From Syntrophobacterales bacterium (GTDB lineage: Bacteria; Desulfobacterota; Desulfobaccia; Desulfobaccales; 0-14-0-80-60-11), in contig JAGVPN010000248.1 in NCBI GenBank assembly GCA_020052215.1, positions 1 to 6,146 of the forward strand: a DNA stretch of 6,146 nucleotides. Direction: 5' to 3'. Below, one piece after another: positions 1 to 4,591 of the stretch (position 1 is the stretch's first letter; every line of letters begins with the position of its first letter). A model generated the notes under the pieces. It was not told the origin of the DNA. It did not search any database and was given only the letters and a program-made list of their open reading frames with translations. The position numbers and the translations under genes are program-made.

Positions 1-6
1 AATCTT

Positions 7-121
7 ATTTGCTTATATCCTATTTTTCCCGTACCTGGCAAGCAAATCGGTGGAAAACCGATGAAAATACCGGCAGGGCCGGCACGTTGGATGACTGCAA
101 AAGCGAATCCTCGAGACCCTG
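7..121. repeat. Cluster of inverted repeats in the leading intergenic region
   Basis: No gene is seen in bases 1-286. The first 120 bases hold several complementary segments: ATTTGCTT (7-14) with AAGCAAAT (40-47); ATCGGT (46-51) with ACCGAT (57-62) around a GGAAA loop; CCGGC (70-74) with GCCGG (78-82) around AGG; and CAGGG (74-78) with CCCTG (117-121). The last two are mutually exclusive. The cluster lies upstream of the promoter at 159-188, so it is not in the leader of the next gene. It may be the 3' end or terminator region of a gene left of the window, or a structured RNA. It matches no riboswitch consensus I know. Confidence 0.35.
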
Positions 122-158
122 GCGATAAACTATGCAATAATAAAACATGGTTCTGCCG

Positions 159-188
159 TTGACAAATAGGGCCGATCCTTATTATTAT
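159..188 (+). promoter_or_regulatory. Sigma70-type promoter for the DUF5320-like gene
   Basis: A perfect -35 TTGACA (159-164) is followed after 18 bases by TATTAT (183-188), five of six matches to the -10 consensus. Transcription would begin near 195, giving a leader of about 92 bases before the ATG at 287. This placement also argues against translation from the in-frame TTG at 194, which would sit at the transcription start itself. Confidence 0.65.
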
Positions 189-273
189 ATATTTTGGATA
201 GAAGTGCGACAATGAAAGTTGAGGGAACCGGGCCGGGTTACGGCTCGTTGACTGTCAATTACTCCATACTCCC

Positions 274-279
274 GGAGGA
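274..279 (+). promoter_or_regulatory. Shine-Dalgarno that fixes the DUF5320-like start
   Basis: GGAGGA lies seven bases before the ATG at 287. It selects this start over the in-frame TTG at 194 and ATG at 212, neither of which has comparable upstream purines. Confidence 0.75.
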
Positions 280-286
280 TTTGGAT

Positions 287-556
287 ATGCCAGGTTTCAA
301 CGGGATGGGACCGTGGGGCCGTGGGCTCCGGCGCGACAGAAATTGGCGGGATTGCGACTGGGGGAGCGAGTATGAGTTCCCCGGCTACGGTCCGGCCATG
401 TGGTGGGATATCCCGGCTGCCAGGTCGTATGCTACCCAGAAAGAGGAACTGGCCGATCTGAGGTGTCGGGCCCAAATGCTGACTCAGGAACTGGAGACGG
501 TTCAGAAACGGATCGCCGAATTGGCCGCGGAAGTGGACCGAACCCTGGACGGTTAA
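287..556 (+). CDS. DUF5320-like small coiled-coil protein
   Basis: An 89-residue soluble protein of unknown function. It opens with MPGFNGMGPWGRG, the Gly/Pro/Met-rich N-terminus typical of DUF5320 proteins (usually MPG-x-D/N-G-x-GP), which are common in anaerobic bacteria and archaea. Residues about 14-50 are rich in Trp, Asp, Arg and Tyr. Residues about 53-86 form a charged heptad-like helix (KEELADL ... ELETVQKRIAELAAEV) that probably makes a coiled coil. There is no signal peptide or membrane segment. Only two cysteines are present, so a metal-binding role is not evident. The ATG at 287 is chosen for its strong GGAGGA and because the 31 residues added by starting at 194 do not resemble the family. 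It is transcribed alone from the promoter at 159-188 and is convergent with the next two genes. Family call fairly sure; function unknown. Confidence 0.75.
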   Translation: MPGFNGMGPWGRGLRRDRNWRDCDWGSEYEFPGYGPAMWWDIPAARSYATQKEELADLRCRAQMLTQELETVQKRIAELAAEVDRTLDG

Positions 557-582
557 CCGGAGTCTGATTTTTTCCCGCCGGT

Positions 583-595
583 CCGCGCCCCGCGG
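583..595. repeat. GC-rich hairpin downstream of the DUF5320-like gene
   Basis: CCGCG (583-587) and CGCGG (591-595) form a perfect five-base stem with a CCC loop, 26 bases after the stop codon. No U-tract follows on either strand, so it is not a canonical intrinsic terminator. It may protect the 3' end of the message or help factor-dependent termination. Confidence 0.3.
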
Positions 596-644
596 TCCGG
601 CCCCGGGCTGTTTCGTCTTGCGGAAGCAGGCCGGGAATTTGATT

Positions 645-665
645 AAGAAAAACCTCTTGAAGAGG
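645..665 (-). terminator. Candidate intrinsic terminator of the minus-strand gene pair
   Basis: Read on the minus strand, CCTCTT-C-AAGAGG (plus 653-665) forms a short stem and is followed at once by TTTTTCTT (complement of 645-652). It lies about 60 bases beyond the stop of the DUF5661-like gene. The stem is only four to five usable base pairs, so strength is uncertain, but hairpin followed directly by U-tract is the expected arrangement. Confidence 0.5.
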
Positions 666-707
666 GCCGGAGGAAGCCCTTACAAAAATACGAAAATTCC
701 TCCGACC
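665..707. repeat. Long-loop inverted repeat in the convergent intergenic region
   Basis: GGCCGGAGGAA (665-675) is matched by TTCCTCCGACC (697-707), 10 of 11 positions complementary, across a 21-base A-rich loop. It abuts the terminator-like hairpin at 653-665. A competing stem, AAGAGGGC/GCCCTT (660-667 with 676-681), overlaps it, so the 3' end of the minus-strand message could fold in alternative ways. Confidence 0.35.
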
Positions 708-726
708 TTCCCCGCCAATTTCCTTA

Positions 727-1164
727 TCACGGGATCTCCCGGAATTCCGCCTCAGCCAGGGCCAGTTTGGCCTTGAGCAGTTTCCGGTACTTTTGGGCGG
801 CCTTGTTCAGGTCTTTGGCCGCCATGGCTTTGAGGAGGTCGCCCTCCAGTTCGGCCACGTCCAGGCGCTGGTAATAGTCCATGGTCTCCTTGAGATGGGC
901 CAGGACGATCTTGCCGGTCAGGATGGGGTGATTGTTGGTGACGTTGGCATCCTGGAAGCGGGTGCCGTGTTCCAGTTCCACCTCCAGGCCGATGACGAAA
1001 TCCACCAGGGGGATGGGCATGGCCTCGGTGTTGACCTCCTGAAGAATCGCCCGGGCCTCCTCGGGCTTTACCTTGGCGTCCGCCAGTTGGGTCCAGTCCC
1101 GGAGGTTCAGCGCCTTGCAGACTCGCTGCACTTCCTTCACGGTGATATATACGGGAAGTTCCAT
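727..1164 (-). CDS. DUF5661-like protein of unknown function
   Basis: A 145-residue soluble protein with no signal peptide or membrane span. Residues about 53-103 carry the block that defines DUF5661 as I know it: GLEVELEHGT, then NVTNNHPILTGKI, then LAHLKE..DYYQRLD. The invariant-looking EHG, NVT and TGKI/AHL elements could form a small helical binding or catalytic site, but no reaction is known. The N-terminus (about 1-50) is a helical extension, and the last 40 residues are Lys/Ala/Leu-rich and probably helical. The ATG at 1164 is preferred over the TTG at 1188 because AGGAG (complement of 1171-1175) lies six bases upstream of it. It follows the oxidoreductase by 82 bases on the same strand and is probably co-transcribed with it. 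There is no promoter-like sequence in the gap that I would defend. Confidence 0.72.
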   Translation of the reverse strand: MELPVYITVKEVQRVCKALNLRDWTQLADAKVKPEEARAILQEVNTEAMPIPLVDFVIGLEVELEHGTRFQDANVTNNHPILTGKIVLAHLKETMDYYQRLDVAELEGDLLKAMAAKDLNKAAQKYRKLLKAKLALAEAEFREIP

Positions 1165-1170
1165 AACCTG

Positions 1171-1175
1171 CTCCT
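1171..1175 (-). promoter_or_regulatory. Shine-Dalgarno that fixes the DUF5661-like start
   Basis: On the minus strand AAAAAGGAG precedes the ATG at 1164 with a six-base spacer. The site lies inside the longer reading frame that begins with TTG at 1188, so that longer start is unlikely. Confidence 0.7.
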
Positions 1176-1227
1176 TTTTGGTGATCAATCGGTTTTGATT
1201 CAGGCGGTTAGCCGGGTGTGCCCCAGA

Positions 1228-1243
1228 CCGGCAATTTTGCCGG
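1228..1243. repeat. Hairpin directly after the oxidoreductase stop codon
   Basis: CCGGCAA and TTGCCGG form a seven-base perfect inverted repeat with a two-base centre (1228-1243), three bases past the TAA of the oxidoreductase on the minus strand. No U-tract follows, so read-through into the DUF5661-like gene is expected. It could act as a processing or stability element that sets a ratio between the two genes. Confidence 0.4.
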
Positions 1244-1246
1244 ATA

Positions 1247-2452
1247 TTACCTCAGGCGTCCAAAGTCGAAATCCGCCTGAGCCAGTTCGTCTCTGAGATG
1301 GCTGAGATTCCGTTTCTTCTGAATGGCGGCCTGGATTTCGGCGCTGCCCCGGATATCGCCCAGGAGAATGGCGCCCACCAGGAAATTATCCTGGATCACC
1401 AACTTGCGGTAGGTCTTTTTGGCCTCATCCAGGTGGACGATGGCTGTAAGCTTCCCTTCGGCATCGATATCGCCGGCGGCCACCAGGTCGATGCCCACTA
1501 CCTTGAGGACGTTGGATGGCAGGGTGCCCTCGTATTTCGCCGCCTGTCCCGCCATGACGGCGCCGGCCACCGCACCCTGGGCTTTGGCCGCGGGCCAGAT
1601 ACCGTAGAACCGTCCCCGGTGCTCGATCAGGTCCCCCGCGGCGTAAATGCCGTCCCGGGAGGTTTTCATGGTGTCATCCACCTTGACGCCCTTATCGATC
1701 TCCAGACCCAGGGCTTGGGCCAGGGAAAGATCCGGCCGCACGCCCGCGGAAATCAGCACCAGATCTCCTTTGAGCTGCTCCCCGCTTTCCAGGTTGATTG
1801 TCAGACCGGCTGGGCCAGCCGCAATTTCCTGAGTCTTGGCCCCCAAGTGAAAAGTAAAACCCATGTCCTCCAGCTGCCGCGTCAGGATGGCGGCGCCGGC
1901 CGCGTCCATCTGGCGAGGCAAGAGCCGGGGGAAAAACTCCACCACGGTGACCTTGAGGCCCAGCTTGCGCAAACCGTTGCCGGCCTCGAGACCCAGGAGG
2001 CCGCCGCCGATCAACACCGCGGTCCTGGCTCCCGCCGCAGCCTGTTTAATCCGGTCGGCATCGGCCAGGGTCCGTAGGGTGAAGACCCCAGGGGAGTCCG
2101 CCCCTTTCATCGGCGGGACAAAGGAATTGCCGCCGGTGGCCAGGAGGAGTCGGTCATAAGGGAAACGCTCCCCCTGATCAGTCTCCACCCACTGTTCGGC
2201 GGCGGCGATCCGCGTCACCCGGGTAGCCAGGCGCAGGTCGATGCGGCGCTGCTCGTACCAGCTTTGGGGATGAAGGATGATCTGGTCCGCCCCCTTGTCC
2301 CCCGCCAGGAACGAAGGCAGGGCGGGCACATAATAGAAAGGCCGGGACTCCCGGGAAAAGACGATAATTTTTCCTTCCGGGTCATGTTTCCGGATAGCTT
2401 CCGCCGCGGCATCGCCTGCCACCCCGTTACCGACAATCAGATATGTGGTCAT
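1247..2452 (-). CDS. NAD(P)/FAD-dependent oxidoreductase, NirB / rubredoxin-reductase type
   Basis: A 401-residue cytoplasmic flavoprotein of the pyridine-nucleotide-disulfide reductase fold. Visible motifs: FAD dinucleotide-binding GNGVAG at 8-13; LLLATGG at 102-108; NAD(P)-binding GGGLLGLEAG at 149-158 with Glu172 at the end of the following strand (VVEF), favouring NADH over NADPH; and the second FAD motif YAAGD at 270-274. The segment RPFYYVPALPSFLAG (37-51) resembles the NirB N-terminal domain. The protein has no cysteine at all, so it cannot use the CxxC or single-Cys chemistry of disulfide, CoA-disulfide or persulfide reductases. Hydride transfer to a separate carrier (rubredoxin, ferredoxin or similar) is the natural inference. 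It stops at residue 401 with no NirB-type [2Fe-2S] or sirohaem domain. The ATG has AGGAG five bases upstream. First gene of a two-gene unit with the DUF5661-like gene. Fold sure; electron acceptor unknown. Confidence 0.9.
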   Translation of the reverse strand: MTTYLIVGNGVAGDAAAEAIRKHDPEGKIIVFSRESRPFYYVPALPSFLAGDKGADQIILHPQSWYEQRRIDLRLATRVTRIAAAEQWVETDQGERFPYDRLLLATGGNSFVPPMKGADSPGVFTLRTLADADRIKQAAAGARTAVLIGGGLLGLEAGNGLRKLGLKVTVVEFFPRLLPRQMDAAGAAILTRQLEDMGFTFHLGAKTQEIAAGPAGLTINLESGEQLKGDLVLISAGVRPDLSLAQALGLEIDKGVKVDDTMKTSRDGIYAAGDLIEHRGRFYGIWPAAKAQGAVAGAVMAGQAAKYEGTLPSNVLKVVGIDLVAAGDIDAEGKLTAIVHLDEAKKTYRKLVIQDNFLVGAILLGDIRGSAEIQAAIQKKRNLSHLRDELAQADFDFGRLR

Positions 2453-2469
2453 GCTAACTCCTTTCTTTT

Positions 2470-2488
2470 AATCAAATAAGGATTGATT
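2470..2488. repeat. AATCAA-N7-TTGATT inverted repeat at the oxidoreductase promoter
   Basis: AATCAA (2470-2475) and TTGATT (2483-2488) form a six-base perfect inverted repeat with a seven-base spacer. It overlaps the proposed -10 element of the minus-strand promoter and is a reasonable operator position for a repressor. The half-sites face the opposite way to an FNR/CRP-type TTGAT-N4-ATCAA box, so it should not be read as one. Confidence 0.3.
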
Positions 2489-2501
2489 CGGCTGACGTCA
2501 A
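2473..2501 (-). promoter_or_regulatory. Candidate promoter for the oxidoreductase unit
   Basis: On the minus strand TTGACG (complement of 2496-2501) is followed after 17 bases by TATTTG (complement of 2473-2478). The -35 is five of six to consensus and the -10 is weak. Transcription would start about 14 bases before the ATG, giving a short leader that just contains the Shine-Dalgarno. The -35 sits within the 8-base palindrome TGACGTCA (2493-2500). Confidence 0.4.
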
Positions 2502-2546
2502 CGCCTCCCCGGCGCAAAGATTCATGGCGATTGCGCGGTTTTTCCC

Positions 2547-2576
2547 TTGGAGTTTTAGGCTTGGGTGCCTTACAAT
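2547..2576 (+). promoter_or_regulatory. Candidate promoter for the outer-membrane efflux gene
   Basis: TTGGAG (2547-2552), an 18-base spacer and TACAAT (2571-2576, five of six to the -10 consensus) would start transcription near 2583 and give a leader of about 140 bases. The -35 is poor (three of six), so activation or another sigma factor is possible. A perfect GCCAAA-G-TTTGGC inverted repeat at 2646-2658 lies downstream in the leader and could be an operator. Confidence 0.35.
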
Positions 2577-2724
2577 GGTGCGCAACGGTGTTTTCCCCCG
2601 TGAACCAGCCGGTAAATGAGCGGCCCGCCGGTCAGGCTCCGAATGGCCAAAGTTTGGCGAAGGCAGGAAGCCCCGGGGTCAGAGAGGAAGAAACGGCCAG
2701 ATTTTGCCAACGACCATAGCACAG

Positions 2725-4317
2725 ATGAGCGGCGTGATCAGTGATAGCCGGGTAACCAGGCTGGTCTGCCTGGTCGCCAGTCTGGCCATGCTGGTCCTGG
2801 GCTGCGCCATGGTGGGACCCGACTATGTGCGCCCGCCGGTCCAGGTGGAGCAGACCTGGTTGGACACGGGTGACCAACGGGTCAAACTCGCCTCGGCCGA
2901 CTACAAAGACTGGTGGCAGGCCTTCAAAGATCCGGCCCTCAACCAGTTCATCGACACCGCCTACCGGGAGAACCTGCCCCTCCGGATTGCCGGGGTGCGC
3001 GTCCTGGAGGCCCGGGCCCAACTGGGCGTGGCCATCGGGAGCATCTATCCCCAAACCCAACAGGGCACCGGCTCCTATACCCGAACCCGTTTCAGTGAAA
3101 GCTCCGTCAATGCCGCGACCTCCAATCAATTTACCTTCGGCCAGGCGCAGGCGGGGCTGAACGCCAGTTGGGAGCTGGACTTCTGGGGCAAATTCCGCCG
3201 GGGCATCCAGTCCGCGGATGCCACCCTGCAGGCGACCATGGCGGATTATGACAATGTCCTGGTCAGCCTCACCGCGGATGTGGCCAACAGCTACATAGCC
3301 ATCCGCACCCTGGAAAAACGGCTGGCCATCGCCAAAGAAAACGTGCGCATCCAGACCGAAAGCTTGCAGATCGCCCAGGCGCGGTTTTTGGGCGGCACCA
3401 CCTCAGAACGGGACGTACAACAGGCCAAGACCATTCTGTCTAACACCCAGGCGACCATCCCCACCCTGGAGACCCAGGTGCGCCAGGCCCAAAACGCCCT
3501 GTGCGTGCTCCTGGGCCTGCCGCCCACCAACCTGGCGGACCGGTTAAAGGGTAAGGCGGAAATTCCCGCTCCCCCGCCCCAGGTGGCGGTGGGCATTCCC
3601 GCGGATCTGTTGCGCCGGCGGCCGGACATCCGCAGCGCCGAGTTGCGGGCGGTGGCCCAATGCAGCCGCATCGGGGTGGCCAAGGCCGACCTCTACCCGG
3701 CCTTCTCCCTGACCGGCACGGTGGGGTTCCAGGCCAGTGATGTGGCCAATTTCTATATGGGCAACCTGTTCCAGTGGCAGAGCCGCTCCGCCGGCTTCGG
3801 CCCTTCTTTTCAGTGGAACCTCTTTAACTACGGGCGCCTCACCAACCAGGTGAGAGTGCAGGATGCCCGCTTCCAGGAGGCGCTCATCGCCTATCAAAAC
3901 TCGGTCCTCAAAGCCCAGCAGGAGGTCGAAGACAACCTGGTGGCGTTCTTGAAGGCCCAGGAACGGGCCCGATTTCTGTCCGACAGCGTCACCGCAGCGA
4001 AGCGGTCGCTGGAATTGGCCGTCCTCCAGTACCGGGAGGGAATCACCGACTTCACCACCGTGCTGACCGCCCAGCAGGCGTTGTTGAGCGAGCAGGACAG
4101 CTTGGCCACCACCCTGGGAGACATCTCCCGCAATCTGGTGGGGGTTTATCGGGCACTGGGGGGCGGCTGGCAGCTCCGGGAAGGTCAGGATTTTGTGCCG
4201 GAGTCCATCAAAGAGACTATGGCCAAGCGCACCAATTGGGGACAGTTGCTGACCCCGGTGGCGGTGGCGCCGCCCGCGGAGAGCCAGCGCCGTCTGATTC
4301 GCGCCCCGGAATGGTAA
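2725..4317 (+). CDS. RND efflux outer-membrane lipoprotein, NodT/OprM family
   Basis: A 530-residue TolC-like outer-membrane factor, forming the trimeric channel of a tripartite efflux pump. The N-terminus has an Arg-containing n-region, a hydrophobic stretch and the lipobox LVLGC with Cys27 as lipidation site. Ala at +2 fits sorting to the outer membrane. VGPDYVRPP (30-38) is the hallmark that follows the lipid Cys in this family. Two repeated OEP halves cover about 65-255 and 285-480: the first has WELDFWGKFRRG (149-160), the second RRRPDIRSAEL (297-307), FGPSFQWNLFNYGR (358-371) and the family-end region RALGGGW (476-482). About 48 residues follow GGGW. The ATG at 2725 is chosen because it gives a normal signal peptide, but no clear Shine-Dalgarno precedes it; TTG at 2704 or GTG at 2734 are alternatives. 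It precedes adaptor and pump, an order less usual than adaptor-pump-channel. Confidence 0.93.
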   Translation: MSGVISDSRVTRLVCLVASLAMLVLGCAMVGPDYVRPPVQVEQTWLDTGDQRVKLASADYKDWWQAFKDPALNQFIDTAYRENLPLRIAGVRVLEARAQLGVAIGSIYPQTQQGTGSYTRTRFSESSVNAATSNQFTFGQAQAGLNASWELDFWGKFRRGIQSADATLQATMADYDNVLVSLTADVANSYIAIRTLEKRLAIAKENVRIQTESLQIAQARFLGGTTSERDVQQAKTILSNTQATIPTLETQVRQAQNALCVLLGLPPTNLADRLKGKAEIPAPPPQVAVGIPADLLRRRPDIRSAELRAVAQCSRIGVAKADLYPAFSLTGTVGFQASDVANFYMGNLFQWQSRSAGFGPSFQWNLFNYGRLTNQVRVQDARFQEALIAYQNSVLKAQQEVEDNLVAFLKAQERARFLSDSVTAAKRSLELAVLQYREGITDFTTVLTAQQALLSEQDSLATTLGDISRNLVGVYRALGGGWQLREGQDFVPESIKETMAKRTNWGQLLTPVAVAPPAESQRRLIRAPEW

Positions 4318-4321
4318 ACCG

Positions 4322-4345
4322 CAGGACCGGATTGTCCTGGTTTTT
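4322..4345 (+). terminator. Candidate intrinsic terminator after the outer-membrane gene
   Basis: CAGGAC (4322-4327) pairs with GTCCTG (4334-4339) across the loop CGGATT. One G and then TTTTT (4341-4345) follow, and the whole begins five bases past the stop codon. The stem is six base pairs and the U-tract only five, so it may be partial, acting as an attenuator that lowers expression of adaptor and pump relative to the channel. TCCTGGTT is directly repeated at 4335-4342 and 4348-4355. Confidence 0.45.
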
Positions 4346-4352
4346 GGTCCTG

Positions 4353-4464
4353 GTTCCCAAGTTGAACTTGGAAACCTGCATGTAACCCAAGTTCAGCTTG
4401 GAACCCAGCCAATACCAAGCAAAGCTTGGCGGGCAATGGCGTTCCCAAGCCAAGCTTGGGAACG
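4353..4464. repeat. Tandem array of four CCAAG...CTTGG palindromes (REP-like)
   Basis: Four related 15-base palindromic cores begin at 4357, 4387, 4415 and 4445; their centres are 30, 28 and 30 bases apart. The last copy is intact: CGTTCCCAAGC (4440-4450) is exactly complementary to GCTTGGGAACG (4454-4464) around CAA. The first is almost intact, GTTCCCAAGTT against AACTTGGAAAC with one mismatch. The second keeps a core with one G-U pair and the third only CCAAGC-AAA-GCTTGG, so their outer arms have decayed. The consensus GTTCCCAAG(Y)T...CTTGGGAAC resembles dispersed intergenic palindromes of many environmental bacteria. It is not CRISPR: the spacers are only about 7-15 bases and the repeats diverge. 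Confidence 0.8.
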
Positions 4465-4478
4465 AGAAGGCGGCCGTT

Positions 4479-4506
4479 GTAGGGGCGGTTCGCGAACCGC
4501 CCCTAC
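4479..4506. repeat. Perfect 28-base palindrome, second repeat family
   Basis: GTAGGGGCGGTTCG (4479-4492) is the exact reverse complement of 4493-4506, with no central loop and TCGCGA at the middle. It differs in sequence from the preceding array and looks like a member of a separate dispersed family with GTAGGGGC...GCCCCTAC ends. As RNA it would give a very stable stem. A TTTT run lies seven bases downstream (4513-4516), too far for a canonical terminator. Confidence 0.8.
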
Positions 4507-4538
4507 GGGAACTTTTCTTAACCGTGTAGTCAGGGTGC

Positions 4539-4591
4539 GCACCACCACATGAACTTTTCAAATCAGTGGTGCCGAGATGAGGTGGTGGTCC
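4539..4591 (+). promoter_or_regulatory. Adaptor ribosome-binding site with two alternative pairings
   Basis: AGGTGG (4580-4585) is a good Shine-Dalgarno six bases before the ATG at 4592. ACCACCAC (4541-4548) is exactly complementary to GTGGTGGT (4582-4589), which covers that site. Overlapping it, GCACCAC (4539-4545) is complementary to GTGGTGC (4566-4572), leaving the site free. The two stems cannot coexist. The pairing is plain in the sequence; that it controls translation is inference, and the low-complexity ACC/GGT content makes chance possible. Confidence 0.35.

Noticed and set aside
248..258. FNR/DNR-type box at TTGAC-T-GTCAA
   Set aside because: The half-sites are separated by one base, not the four required for that family.
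194..286. Upstream extension of the DUF5320-like gene to a TTG at 194
   Set aside because: No ribosome-binding site, it coincides with the expected transcription start, and the family normally begins at MPG, exactly where a strong GGAGGA is found.
793..2077. Long plus-strand open frames at 793-1296 and 1298-2077
   Set aside because: They lie antisense to the DUF5661-like gene and the oxidoreductase, whose proteins match known families; the antisense products show no recognisable motifs and arise from GC-rich codon bias.
2483..2719. 78-residue plus-strand frame in the divergent intergenic region, with a short hydrophobic stretch
   Set aside because: It starts at TTG with AAGGA immediately adjacent and no spacer, has Pro/Gly/Arg-rich non-protein-like composition after the hydrophobic stretch, and overlaps the proposed promoters.
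4353..4464. CRISPR array
   Set aside because: Spacing near 30 bases is suggestive, but the repeat itself occupies most of each unit, the copies diverge, and there are no 30-40 base unique spacers or cas genes.
4217..4561. Minus-strand frames crossing the palindrome array
   Set aside because: Their translations are made largely of the palindromic repeats and the antisense end of the outer-membrane gene.
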